From Marinobacter adhaerens HP15 (lineage in GTDB: Bacteria; Pseudomonadota; Gammaproteobacteria; Pseudomonadales; Oleiphilaceae): a stretch of 64,000 bases of DNA. This document shows positions 1 to 8,218 of the stretch, piece by piece (within the stretch, counting starts at the first letter, position 1; every line of letters begins with the position of its first letter). The DNA lies in contig NC_017506.1 of assembly GCF_000166295.1 (NCBI RefSeq), forward strand, positions 3,038,001-3,102,000, given 5' to 3'. The position numbers were made by a program, and so were the translations under genes. The notes beneath the pieces were generated by a model. The model saw only the letters and a program-made list of their open reading frames with translations, was not told where the DNA came from and ran no database searches.

Positions 1-1
1 G

Positions 2-571
2 CATGCCCGCAAGGCGGCCGAAGCCGGTGTGGACGGCATTATTGCCGTGGCAGCGGGTGCCGGTGGCCATGCGGGCACGATCAACCCGTTCGTTCTGGTG
101 CATGAAATCCGGGAAGTCTTTGACGGCACGATTTTGCTGGCCGGGGGGCTGTCCCATGGTGAGGATCTGCTGGCGGCCCAGGCCCTCGGTGCGGACCTGG
201 CCTACCTGGGTACCCGTTTTATAAACACGTTCGAGTCCCAGGCCGATGAGGCCTACCGGAACATGATCATTGAGGCAGTGTCTGGCGACATTATCCATAC
301 CCCGGCGGTATCCGGTGTGCCCGCCAGCTTTATGCGCCAAAGCCTGGAAGCGGCCGGCTTCCCCATGGACAAACTTAACCAGGCCGGCGAGATCAACTAC
401 GGGGAAAAGCTGAAGCCCATTGATGATGAAGCCAAGGCCTGGAAAACCGTATGGTCGGCCGGCCAGGGCGTCAGCCAGATCCACGACGTGCTCACCGTCC
501 CGGAACTGGTGAGCCGTCTGTCCGAGGAGTACAGAAACGCCCGGGAGCGCCTGTTATCGACAGGTTCCTAA
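2..571 (+). CDS. Nitronate monooxygenase (C-terminal part, cut by window start)
   Basis: This is the C-terminal 189 residues of a nitronate monooxygenase (2-nitropropane dioxygenase family), an FMN enzyme that oxidises alkyl nitronates. The reading frame is open from base 2, so the start lies outside the window. Diagnostic pieces are AAGAGGHAG near the beginning of the fragment, and [19 protein letters not shown] followed by YLGTRF, the glycine-rich FMN phosphate-binding strand and loop of the TIM barrel. The tail [16 protein letters not shown] also fits the family. Its stop overlaps the stop of the convergent chemoreceptor gene by 4 bases. The family is clear; the physiological substrate is not. 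Confidence 0.9.
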   Translation, partial: HARKAAEAGVDGIIAVAAGAGGHAGTINPFVLVHEIREVFDGTILLAGGLSHGEDLLAAQALGADLAYLGTRFINTFESQADEAYRNMIIEAVSGDIIHTPAVSGVPASFMRQSLEAAGFPMDKLNQAGEINYGEKLKPIDDEAKAWKTVWSAGQGVSQIHDVLTVPELVSRLSEEYRNARERLLSTGS

Positions 572-2508
572 ACCTGGAACTGTGAGGCTTTATCCTTCAA
601 CGAGGTCAGTGTCCGGGCAATCTGGCCGCTGGCCTCGTCGGAGCGCTCAATGGCTTCCACCGTCTCGCGGGAGGAGCCTGCAATATCGCTCACGCTCACA
701 CTGACTTCACTGGCATGCCGGCCCTGCTCTTCCGCCACGGATGAAATAGCCATGGCCCGATCCTGAAGGCTGCTGAGCAACTGGTTGATCCGGTCGAAAT
801 GCTCGTCAGCCCGACGGAACTCCGACGACGACTCCGCAACCTGCCCTGACACCTCGCCAATGGCGCTGACAGCCTGCCGGCTGCCCTGCTGCAGACGTTC
901 AATGATGGACTGGATTTCGGTGGTGGATTCCTGGGTCCGGCTCGCCAGAGTGCGGACCTCATCGGCCACCACGGCAAAGCCCCGGCCGGATTCTCCGGCA
1001 CGCGCGGCCTCGATGGCGGCGTTGAGCGCCAGCAGGTTGGTCTGCTCTGCGATGGCGCCGATCACCGACAGCACCGATCCGATTTCCTTGCTCTGGTGGT
1101 CCAGCTGATTGACCGCTTCCACCGCCTGTTCAACATTACGGACTACCTGATCCAACCGGTTCCGCACTTCCCGGGAAATCCCCGCGGTGGCCTCACTCTC
1201 GGAACTGACGTTGCTGACCGAGCCTGCGATATCCTGAATGTTTTCCGCCACCTCGGAAATACTCCGGGACATGGCATCCATGGTGCCGGACACCTCCGCC
1301 ACTTCCTGTTCCTGACGGTTCACGGCCGCCACCGCACTGCGGCTGATGTCACCCTGAGCCTGGGCCTGGCCGGCGGCCGATTCGGCAGACTCTTTCACGT
1401 CGGAGACCAGCTCCTGGATACGGGCAATGAACCGGTTCACGCCCTCGGCCATCTCCGTAAGCTCATCATTGCCTTTCATGGACACCCGGCGGGTAAGATC
1501 GGCCTCGCCATCGGCGATACCCCAGATCGCCGAGCTCAAACGGAAAACTCTGGGCAGCAAGCCTCCGCCGAGCACCAGTGCCACCAGCAGGATCAGAACC
1601 ACCACGGAACCGATTGCCAACATGCTCAAATTGGCGGAGAGGCTCGAGGCTTCGGTATTCAACGCCTCCACAGTGTTCTGGATTCTGGAGCGAGTGTCAG
1701 CGTCCATACTCGCCAACTGCTGCTGAAGGCGCTGGTTAACCTGCTCGGTTTCTGCTTCGAGGGTGTCATGCAGCGCGTCGATGCTGCCGGTGATGGTAGC
1801 GCTGAATTCCTGCTCCAGGGCCGCCAGGTCCTGATTGATGCCTTCGAGCGACAGTCCCAGCTTCAGCTGACCAATGGCGGAACCCTGGGGAGCGATATCG
1901 GCCGTAATGATGACCACGTTGGGGTCGCGACTTGCCGCATCCAGGACCCGATTTGCCGCACCACGACCTTCCCCCTGCTCCATTAAGGTGCGTACCCGGT
2001 CATCGGTGCGGTCCACATAACGGGTCAGGCGTTCACCGTACTGGTCGTAATACACGGCAAACAGAACGGATTCACGGGCGTCGGCCAGCTCGACAAGATC
2101 GGTGAGGCGCGGGACATCCCGATCCCAGATCAGCGGGGCCGCAACAGCGGCGAGGACATCAGCCAGACCCTGAGCTTCCGCCATGACAGCGGTGCGAACG
2201 TTGCCGGCAACGCGTTCTTGTTGGGCAGTCTGCTGGCGGGTGAGTTCGGCGGAGAGTTCCTCGGTGGTCTTCTGCCGCATGGTCTCCAGGCGGGATCGGA
2301 CATCCTCACGGGTATCCCCGAAGGAGGCACTGACCTGCTGGCTACTGGCCTCAAGGGCGGACCCTGCGGTGTCTACCAGGCGCTCTACCTGGCTGGAAAT
2401 CAGCCACTGGCTGACCAGGACCTGAACCAGACCGGCAACGACCAGAACAACAAAAACCGGTCGGAGAAGGCGGCTAGAGATCAGCCGCCGGATAAAACTG
2501 AGTGACAT
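568..2508 (-). CDS. Methyl-accepting chemotaxis protein
   Basis: A 646-residue transmembrane chemoreceptor. The first membrane segment is at about residues 15-38. A periplasmic region of about 250 residues, with coiled-coil stretches and a small sensor-like part ([17 protein letters not shown]), leads to a second membrane segment at about 293-318. A HAMP domain follows, then the cytoplasmic signalling domain. The conserved hairpin tip is present ([20 protein letters not shown], then [15 protein letters not shown]), so it should couple to CheA/CheW. No C-terminal CheR-tethering pentapeptide is seen; the protein ends SQFQV. The ligand cannot be told from sequence. It stands alone, convergent with the nitronate monooxygenase. 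Confidence 0.93.
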   Translation of the reverse strand: MSLSFIRRLISSRLLRPVFVVLVVAGLVQVLVSQWLISSQVERLVDTAGSALEASSQQVSASFGDTREDVRSRLETMRQKTTEELSAELTRQQTAQQERVAGNVRTAVMAEAQGLADVLAAVAAPLIWDRDVPRLTDLVELADARESVLFAVYYDQYGERLTRYVDRTDDRVRTLMEQGEGRGAANRVLDAASRDPNVVIITADIAPQGSAIGQLKLGLSLEGINQDLAALEQEFSATITGSIDALHDTLEAETEQVNQRLQQQLASMDADTRSRIQNTVEALNTEASSLSANLSMLAIGSVVVLILLVALVLGGGLLPRVFRLSSAIWGIADGEADLTRRVSMKGNDELTEMAEGVNRFIARIQELVSDVKESAESAAGQAQAQGDISRSAVAAVNRQEQEVAEVSGTMDAMSRSISEVAENIQDIAGSVSNVSSESEATAGISREVRNRLDQVVRNVEQAVEAVNQLDHQSKEIGSVLSVIGAIAEQTNLLALNAAIEAARAGESGRGFAVVADEVRTLASRTQESTTEIQSIIERLQQGSRQAVSAIGEVSGQVAESSSEFRRADEHFDRINQLLSSLQDRAMAISSVAEEQGRHASEVSVSVSDIAGSSRETVEAIERSDEASGQIARTLTSLKDKASQFQV

Positions 2509-2589
2509 ACGGACTCCGCTAGCATGTGTGCTTCATGCATCCTGCACAGTCGGCAACAGCGTCCCTGCTTGGCGTGTCCGTATGTATAG

Positions 2590-2632
2590 CAAAACCCGGG
2601 CCTGAATAGCGCGCTTTTATGTACGGGTTTTG
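2590..2632 (-). terminator. Possible terminator after the DUF5666 lipoprotein
   Basis: An inverted repeat with 9-bp arms, CAAAACCCG at 2590-2598 and CGGGTTTTG at 2624-2632, lies just after the stop of the gene ending at 2636. The loop is long (25 nt), and the T-run belongs to the stem rather than a free tail, so termination is plausible but not assured. Confidence 0.4.
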
Positions 2633-2635
2633 TAG

Positions 2636-4159
2636 TTAATCGTCATCGCTTTCTTCGAGTTCGATTTCATCGGCCGTATATCCGGAGGCCGTTTTGCGAT
2701 ATTCCACTTCGAGAATGATCGGCGCATCACTCCCGAAGAACGCATCAACGATGTCGCCCCTCAACACATTGTCATAATCGGCACTTGAGTCGTTTATCTG
2801 CACCCCGAAGAGCGTGATGGTTCCGGGGATCGCGGAGATGCCACGAAGCTGGCCCTCAAGCTCAAACTTGTCACGATCTCCGAAGTCAGCCTCCTCGCTA
2901 TCAACTTCTACCCTCAACGCATCGATGAAGATGTCTGCTCCCAGCTCCTTTTCGATGCCTTCAACCTCAACTGCGGTATTGCCCACAGGAAGCATCTGGA
3001 GTGTGATGTCAGAACCGTCCTCAACGGTGAACGTTGTGTTTGGACCTACCCGGACCTCAACGCCCCCGATGAAGAACGCACTGTCGGTCGTTAACGAAAC
3101 CACGCCCCTGATTTTTGCGTCGCCGTCCCGCAGTTCAATTTCCTCAGCTTCAACAACCGTATCCGAGACGAATTGCCCCTCCACCTGAATCAGGAGGCCT
3201 TCGGTAAGCTCGTCGAGAGTAATGCTGTCATCCAGTTCGGTTGCATCTGTCACCCGAACGGTCAGGCCTCCCATGGTGAACTCGCCGGGAAGTGTGCCAG
3301 CACCGGAAGGCGCGTAAGACGCATCGATGATTGCAGTAAACTCGATATCGTCGGCACTGCGGCGACTGAAGCGTCGGGCGTCGTCCCGGTCAATGGTGGC
3401 GGCAGTCAACACACTTCCTGACAGGGTTCCTTCTACCTCCCGGACAGCGCCGTTGATCAGGTTCGCCTCGGTCAGGTCTGATCCGAAACTGACGCTGTTC
3501 TCATCATATTCAACGGTGATCGTGCCAATCGTGAATTGATTCTGGGATATATCCACCGCTGACAATGTGCCTTCCAACTCGATACTAGTCAGATCCGGAT
3601 TGATGACCTCAATGTAGCCGGCCCGATAGGAGCCATCGGCCTGACGCCAGGCGCTGACACGGACATGATCTGTGATAGAGGGTTCGCCAAGCAGTGTGGC
3701 GTAAGTTGTGCCGCGAACCACCGTCTGGCGATCAACCCGCACGGATTGCCCCATCACTGAAAGGGTCACGAATTCACCGGCACCACTTGGATCGGCAGTC
3801 ACCAGGTCTACCGGACCCCGCAATGTATCGTCGTAACTGAGCTTCTCGGCCGTGCCTTTGCCATCATCAAACCACTCGCCTTCAACCCTGAGAATCATTC
3901 CTTCGCTCAGCAGGCCCTCAGCGGTGATGCCATCGTTGCTTTCCACTTCCCGATTCGGAATGTCATCGGTGCTGAATTCAACGCCATTAACAAAAACACT
4001 CCCGAATCCGGAAACCGGACCAACGCTGGACCCGGTGCCCCGGATACCACCATCGGCAACATCAAGGCCTCCGCCAGCGCCACCGCAGGCGGAGATCGCC
4101 CCGAAGACCACTGTTCCGGCTGCCAGCCCAATAACACGATTGCAGAAGTGCCGTTTCAT
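2636..4159 (-). CDS. DUF5666-domain lipoprotein A
   Basis: A 507-residue predicted lipoprotein. The signal peptide starts MKRHFCNRVIGLAAG and ends in a lipobox, AISAC followed by GG. The start at 4159 has a good ribosome site (GGAG, 9 nt away), unlike the upstream in-frame start at 4246 that would overlap the preceding gene. The body is built from repeated beta-rich DUF5666 units of roughly 65-75 residues. Typical pieces are SGFGSVFVNGVEF at the start, LEGTLSAVDISQNQFTIG in the middle and FELEGQLRGISA near the end. It is a paralogue of the lipoprotein encoded at 5170-6630; the stretch from SGFGSV through SYDDTLRGP is almost shared. It probably sits in an operon behind the DUF6502 gene (76-nt gap). 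DUF5666 has no established function. Confidence 0.85.
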   Translation of the reverse strand: MKRHFCNRVIGLAAGTVVFGAISACGGAGGGLDVADGGIRGTGSSVGPVSGFGSVFVNGVEFSTDDIPNREVESNDGITAEGLLSEGMILRVEGEWFDDGKGTAEKLSYDDTLRGPVDLVTADPSGAGEFVTLSVMGQSVRVDRQTVVRGTTYATLLGEPSITDHVRVSAWRQADGSYRAGYIEVINPDLTSIELEGTLSAVDISQNQFTIGTITVEYDENSVSFGSDLTEANLINGAVREVEGTLSGSVLTAATIDRDDARRFSRRSADDIEFTAIIDASYAPSGAGTLPGEFTMGGLTVRVTDATELDDSITLDELTEGLLIQVEGQFVSDTVVEAEEIELRDGDAKIRGVVSLTTDSAFFIGGVEVRVGPNTTFTVEDGSDITLQMLPVGNTAVEVEGIEKELGADIFIDALRVEVDSEEADFGDRDKFELEGQLRGISAIPGTITLFGVQINDSSADYDNVLRGDIVDAFFGSDAPIILEVEYRKTASGYTADEIELEESDDD

Positions 4160-4235
4160 AACTTTTATCTCCGTAGCCGGCGTTCCTGGCCGGCATCTGT
4201 CATATCGCTTCTTTAAAGCGCCTGCGGAAACTTTT

Positions 4236-5087
4236 TTATTCCCCACCCCGGCCGCCGTTTCCGGCGGGCTCTTCGAAGAAGAAGATGCTCACGCCGGTTC
4301 GGACGGGCTCACCGGATACACTTTCAGTCTCTTGACCGGATATATCCCGATCATGGGGACCAAGCCACTTGTCCAGTTCTTCCAGAAGAGACTGGGACCG
4401 TTCGGCTGCGTGCCTGCGCCAGCGCTCCATCACTTCCGGAGGGATATTGTTGTAGGTCAGGGTTCGCTGGAACAGCGGTGGCTGCCCGGACTCGTCACTG
4501 ACCAGATTGTGATCAATGGTTGCGATGAGATCCGATACGTCCTCACCGAAAATCTGCAGCATTTCCTCGCTGTCTCCGGCCGGGACAAAGGCCCTTTGCT
4601 GCAGGACCAGGCGGCCCGATTCCCCCTCCACGGAGACCACCCCCACCCGAAGCAGTTCATCCAGCACGGAACGGGGCGGCATGTCGCCGCTGTAGCGTTT
4701 GACCAGCTCGCTGAAGCTTGCAGGCCCGTCGAAAGCCAGCATTGCAGGCTCTCCGTCCTTGGCCTGAAACACCGCATCGTGGACCCAGCCCGATACCACA
4801 CGGGACGCCCGGTTGGTATGAAGCACGTCGCGGCTCCCAGCATCCTCCCCTGCCAGGATCTCCCGCTGGCGTTTGACTTCCTTGCGGGTCAGCCCGGTCA
4901 TGACTGCAGCCCGTGAGTCCGTGGGCTTTCTCCGGTCGTCGGTGAAGTCCTCCAGGGCGGCTTCCACGTAGGCACGTTTAACCAGCTCGGAGAACTCACC
5001 GAAAGGAATACCATTGCGCAACAGCAACCTCGCCAGAGGGCGCAGAATGCGAAACAGCGCTTGATGCAGGGGGTTGGGCTTTTTCAT
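4236..5087 (-). CDS. DUF6502 family protein (possible DNA-binding regulator)
   Basis: A 283-residue soluble protein with no signal peptide or membrane segment, matching the DUF6502 family by its N-terminus (LLRNGIPFGEFSELVKRAYVE). Residues of about 50-75 (TDSRAAVMTGLTRKEVKRQ) read like a helix-turn-helix with its recognition helix; that is my inference, not a known annotation. It lies between two DUF5666 lipoprotein genes, a pairing that suggests it controls or assists them. No Shine-Dalgarno sequence precedes the start codon. That space is instead taken by a 16-bp palindrome at 5091-5106, so the transcript may be leaderless or the gene autoregulated. An alternative is a cytoplasmic adaptor of unknown role. 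Confidence 0.75.
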   Translation of the reverse strand: MKKPNPLHQALFRILRPLARLLLRNGIPFGEFSELVKRAYVEAALEDFTDDRRKPTDSRAAVMTGLTRKEVKRQREILAGEDAGSRDVLHTNRASRVVSGWVHDAVFQAKDGEPAMLAFDGPASFSELVKRYSGDMPPRSVLDELLRVGVVSVEGESGRLVLQQRAFVPAGDSEEMLQIFGEDVSDLIATIDHNLVSDESGQPPLFQRTLTYNNIPPEVMERWRRHAAERSQSLLEELDKWLGPHDRDISGQETESVSGEPVRTGVSIFFFEEPAGNGGRGGE

Positions 5088-5090
5088 GTT

Positions 5091-5106
5091 TGGGATTGTA
5101 TTCCCA
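5091..5106. promoter_or_regulatory. 16-bp palindrome TGGGA-N6-TCCCA at the DUF6502 start
   Basis: The sequence TGGGATTGTATTCCCA begins 4 bases upstream of the DUF6502 start codon. Read on the minus strand, its centre contains TACAAT, close to a sigma-70 minus-10 box and about 7 nt before the ATG. The palindrome could therefore be an operator laid over the promoter of a leaderless message. The same motif occurs twice at 6694-6735. Confidence 0.55.
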
Positions 5107-5128
5107 TAGCGACTTCGAAAGCCAGAAT

Positions 5129-5153
5129 GCGGGCCGACAACACCCCGGCCCGC
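5129..5153 (-). terminator. GC-rich hairpin after DUF5666 lipoprotein B
   Basis: Arms GCGGGCCG (5129-5136) and CGGCCCGC (5146-5153) with a 9-nt loop, 17 nt after the stop of the gene ending at 5170. There is no clear U-tract, so it may be a weak terminator or an mRNA-stabilising hairpin separating this gene from DUF6502. Confidence 0.4.
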
Positions 5154-5169
5154 TCCGGCGGTTCACTGA

Positions 5170-6630
5170 TCAATCATCGCTGTCACTGTCGTCATTGCTG
5201 TCGTCGACCTCGACATTCTCGGTCAGCTCATACAAGCCACCACTGGTCTGGCGGTACCCGATTTCCACTTCATCACCAACCTGTGCGCCGGACAGGCTGT
5301 AGCCATTGCGAAGCACCTCAAGATTCATGATGGTGATGGAATCGGCTCCGATGGCACTCACCCGTGCCTCGAGCTCAAAATCGTCATCGTCGTCGTCATC
5401 TTCGCGTTCAATGCTGATGGCCTCGAGGAATCCGCCGTCACTGCTCTGTTGGCGACCTTCAATTTCGAGATAGTCTCCCACCTGCAGGCTCTGGATGTCC
5501 TGGACGCGACTGCGACGGTCATCTTCGTCATCGTCGTCGTCATCAATCAGGGTATTGCCGGTCAGCTGGACCTGGACGCCACTGACGACCATGGTTTCAT
5601 TGGTCAGATCAAGAGACTCGATGCGACCATCCAGCTCGGCATCGGAATCCCGGCCTTCGATCTCTTCAGCCACCAGGACGCCATTGCGGAAATCCCCTTC
5701 CACTTTCACAAACAGGCCGTCTGCAAGGCTGCTTTCGCGGAGATCGTCGAACTCGGTGCCACCATCAATCTGGACGCGCACCCCATTCACCGAGAACTGT
5801 CCGCTAGCAGCGTCATAGTCATAAATGCTTCCGGAGATTTCGACATCGTCATCATCGTCGAAGAGGTCGTCCTCATCATCGATCTCCTCGGCCATGATGG
5901 TGTTGCCGTCCAGGTAGCCTTCCACTTCCACCACGATTCCGTTTGCCAGATCGTCCAGGGAGAAGCCGTCATCGCCGACAGCGCTGGTGTAATCAACCAG
6001 GAAACCGTTGATGGTGAAGGTCTGGGCGCTTGTGTCCAGATCGGCAACAACGCCTTCAATTTCTACTTCGTTGTTGTCATCGAATTCCAGGCCAATGGCC
6101 CGGGCACCCACAAAGCTTGCCCGGAAGCTGCCATCCTCAAGGCGCCAGGCGCTGACCCTTACACGATAGCCCTGGGGATTGTCGGTAAGGGCCGTTGGTG
6201 TTGCGCCGCGGAAGACGGTTTTGCCATCCAGGGCAATACTCTGGCCAAGCATGGTCAGAGTTCCGGTGCGGGTAACCTCATCCCAACTCATGCCGGAAAT
6301 CGGCCCGCGCAGGGTATCGTCATAACTGACTTTGTCCGCCCGCCCCTGACCACTGTCATCCCAATCGCCCTCAACTTTGAGGATCATGCCCTTTTCGAGC
6401 TGATCCTCGCGTTCCAGGCCATCGTCGCTGCTAACGCGGCCGTTGGTCTCAAAGCGGGTACCGTTCACGTAAACACTGCCGAAACCGGATACCGCCCCGA
6501 CACTGGTCCCCGATGAAGCATCACTTGTTGAGGCGTCTCCAGAGCCACCGCCTCCGCAAGCGGCGAGCGCGCCAGCAAGAGCGCCGGTCATGGCCAGTTT
6601 CACTGCAATTGCTAAAGGTTTGCGATTCAT
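5170..6630 (-). CDS. DUF5666-domain lipoprotein B, aspartate-rich
   Basis: A 486-residue predicted lipoprotein. The signal peptide (MNRKPLAIAVKLAM) runs into the lipobox LAAC, followed by GGGGSG. It then carries about five DUF5666-type beta repeats, each with a pattern like VEIEG...FTINGFLVDY. Between repeats lie acidic runs (DDDDDDEDD, EREDDDDDDD, DSNDDSDSDD), which could bind divalent cations; this is inference. It is a paralogue of lipoprotein A at 2636-4159. The start is supported by GGAG 7 nt upstream of the ATG. Two palindromes of the TGGGA-N6-TCCCA type lie 64-105 bases upstream. Function unknown. Confidence 0.85.
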   Translation of the reverse strand: MNRKPLAIAVKLAMTGALAGALAACGGGGSGDASTSDASSGTSVGAVSGFGSVYVNGTRFETNGRVSSDDGLEREDQLEKGMILKVEGDWDDSGQGRADKVSYDDTLRGPISGMSWDEVTRTGTLTMLGQSIALDGKTVFRGATPTALTDNPQGYRVRVSAWRLEDGSFRASFVGARAIGLEFDDNNEVEIEGVVADLDTSAQTFTINGFLVDYTSAVGDDGFSLDDLANGIVVEVEGYLDGNTIMAEEIDDEDDLFDDDDDVEISGSIYDYDAASGQFSVNGVRVQIDGGTEFDDLRESSLADGLFVKVEGDFRNGVLVAEEIEGRDSDAELDGRIESLDLTNETMVVSGVQVQLTGNTLIDDDDDDEDDRRSRVQDIQSLQVGDYLEIEGRQQSSDGGFLEAISIEREDDDDDDDFELEARVSAIGADSITIMNLEVLRNGYSLSGAQVGDEVEIGYRQTSGGLYELTENVEVDDSNDDSDSDD

Positions 6631-6693
6631 CGTTCTTCTCCAGGCTTGTTGTTGCGTCCCCGGGCGACCACGTCTTAGCGCCCGGCAATAAAT

Positions 6694-6709
6694 TGGGAAT
6701 TTTTTCCCA
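6694..6709. promoter_or_regulatory. 16-bp palindrome, copy 1 (divergent promoter region)
   Basis: TGGGAATTTTTTCCCA, with perfect 6-bp arms and a 4-nt centre, lies in the AT-rich stretch between DUF5666 lipoprotein B (minus) and the DUF6435 gene (plus). It matches the element at 5091-5106. Confidence 0.55.
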
Positions 6710-6719
6710 TATATTTATT

Positions 6720-6735
6720 TGGGAATTTAATCCCA
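6720..6735. promoter_or_regulatory. 16-bp palindrome, copy 2 (divergent promoter region)
   Basis: TGGGAATTTAATCCCA lies 26 bp centre to centre from copy 1, so the two sites form a tandem operator arrangement covering the likely promoter of lipoprotein B and possibly of the divergent small gene. Confidence 0.55.
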
Positions 6736-6835
6736 TTATTTTTGGCTGTCCAGTTTTTGATCATGAAAATTTTGTGAACTTTATGGAGCAAAAAACGTAA
6801 ATCTTTGAACGTTAAACCAAAACAGGTTCATTACG

Positions 6836-7012
6836 ATGTTGGGATTTTTGAAAGGCGATCCGAAGAAAAAACTGCAGAAACAATACGAGGCGAAGCTCGC
6901 CAAGGCACTGGATGCCCAGCGCAATGGCGATCTGAGAACTCACGGAACCCTCATGGAGGAGGCCGAGAAAATCTACGCCGAGATACAACGGCTTTCTTCA
7001 CAGGAAAAATAA
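6836..7012 (+). CDS. DUF6435 family small protein (58 aa)
   Basis: A short gene encoding 58 residues, beginning MLGFLKGDPKKKLQKQYEAK and ending RLSSQEK. It is highly charged and predicted as one or two amphipathic helices, without signal peptide or membrane segment. The length and the opening MLGFL-x-DP-x-KKLQK-x-YE fit the DUF6435 family found in many marine gammaproteobacteria. No function is known. The gene is divergent from DUF5666 lipoprotein B and shares its upstream region with the tandem palindromes. Its ribosome site is weak (AGG about 10 nt upstream). Confidence 0.8.
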   Translation: MLGFLKGDPKKKLQKQYEAKLAKALDAQRNGDLRTHGTLMEEAEKIYAEIQRLSSQEK

Positions 7013-7081
7013 CAGCAGCATAGAAGTCCACCAGGTTCTACAATTTGTCATCAAAAGCGCAACTGGCAAATTGGCATAACC

Positions 7082-7864
7082 ATGAAAGTTCTCCCGGGTG
7101 TCTTTACAGGGTTCCTGTTAACGTTTGCAGCCCTGATGTTTTTCGCCCAGTCCGCTTCGGCTGAGCAGCGCGAGCAGCTCAGGTTCTGCGAAGATCCCTG
7201 GGCCCCCTACACACTGGGAGAGATTGACTCTGTGCCCGAAGGCGGTATTGCCGTCGAGTTATTTAAGGAACTCGGAGAAAGGCTGGACGTCGATTTCCAG
7301 CTGAAGCTGTTACCGTGGAAACGCTGTCTGTTGTGGGCAGAAACCGGCGACTACGACGGCGTCATGCTGCTGACCCGGAACGATGAACGGGCAGCCTACC
7401 TGACATTTACCGACTCCGTTCATGAAGATAAAAACCTGGTCTGGCATCAGGCAGACAGGCGTTTCGGTCACAGCTTTGAAAGCTTTGCCGACTTCAAGGG
7501 TGTTCGTATCGGTGTAACAGCCGGGTTCAACTACGGTGAAAGGTTCAACCAAGCCGTTGATGAATTCGATCTTGTGGTTGAAGAAGCGCCGAACATATTG
7601 AGCAACCTCCGGCGCCTCGACCTGGGACGTATAGACGTATTCCTGGTTAACAAACCTGCAGCCGAATTTTCGATGGTTGAATTCCCCGATTTGCGACAGC
7701 GGCTTACTTACGCAGATGGCCCTTTCGAAGCCCTACCGTTTTATATAGGGCTGTCCAAGGCATCACCCGTGATCTTCGAGCTGGAACGTTTCAACCAGGC
7801 CATCGCCCACATGCGCGATGAAGGCACCCTCGAAAGGATTTTCAGCGCTCAGCCAGTGCCCTGA
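7082..7864 (+). CDS. Orphan periplasmic substrate-binding protein, family 3 type
   Basis: A 260-residue exported protein. The signal peptide (about residues 1-27) ends SASAEQ. The mature part is a two-lobed bacterial extracellular solute-binding domain (SBP_bac_3), with LRFCEDPWAPYT at the start and GVRIGVTAGFNYG opening the second lobe. No permease or ATPase gene is next to it, so it may serve a distant transporter or act as a sensor partner. Cysteines in LRFCEDPW and WKRCLLW could form a disulfide. The 3' end overlaps the convergent cbpM by 16 bases. The ligand is unknown; a polar amino acid or small organic acid is the family norm. Confidence 0.85.
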   Translation: MKVLPGVFTGFLLTFAALMFFAQSASAEQREQLRFCEDPWAPYTLGEIDSVPEGGIAVELFKELGERLDVDFQLKLLPWKRCLLWAETGDYDGVMLLTRNDERAAYLTFTDSVHEDKNLVWHQADRRFGHSFESFADFKGVRIGVTAGFNYGERFNQAVDEFDLVVEEAPNILSNLRRLDLGRIDVFLVNKPAAEFSMVEFPDLRQRLTYADGPFEALPFYIGLSKASPVIFELERFNQAIAHMRDEGTLERIFSAQPVP

Positions 7865-8205
7865 TCCGGAGACAGCTGGGCCAGCCGCTGTTCCAGGCGC
7901 GCGACCTTCCTGCGCATGGTTTCAACTTCATCCAGCAGTTCCAGCGACATGGCCAGCCCCGGCAGATTCATTTTCAGATCCCTTTGCAGTCTCCGGGCCT
8001 TGCGCAGCCGGCTGAGGGCCGCAATGTCGAACTGCCAGTGAACGGTCTCGGGCAAATCTTCCAACGGGGCGATGATGCCGAAATTGACCAGTTTGATAAC
8101 GAACTCTGCGTGGCACTCGCCACGTTCGCAGATTTCACGCAGGGTGAAGGTGCTGCCACTCTGGTCAAGTACCTCTACCGTCAGCACATGATCTTTATTG
8201 CTCAT
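7849..8205 (-). CDS. cbpM: Chaperone modulator CbpM
   Basis: A 118-residue protein of the CbpM/MerR-like family that binds the J-domain of CbpA and restrains it. The N-terminal part (FTLREICERGECHAEFVIKLVNFGIIAPL) resembles the MerR helix-turn-helix fold. The C-terminal half is a coiled-coil helix (LELLDEVETMRRKVARLEQRLAQL). It lies 13 bases downstream of cbpA on the same strand, the usual cbpA-cbpM order, so co-expression is likely. Confidence 0.88.
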   Translation of the reverse strand: MSNKDHVLTVEVLDQSGSTFTLREICERGECHAEFVIKLVNFGIIAPLEDLPETVHWQFDIAALSRLRKARRLQRDLKMNLPGLAMSLELLDEVETMRRKVARLEQRLAQLSPDQGTG

Positions 8206-8218
8206 ACCTTACTCCCGC

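Noticed and set aside
1096..1986. Plus-strand frame opposite the chemoreceptor
   Set aside because: The composition is unlike a protein (many His/Arg from reversed codons); no motif.
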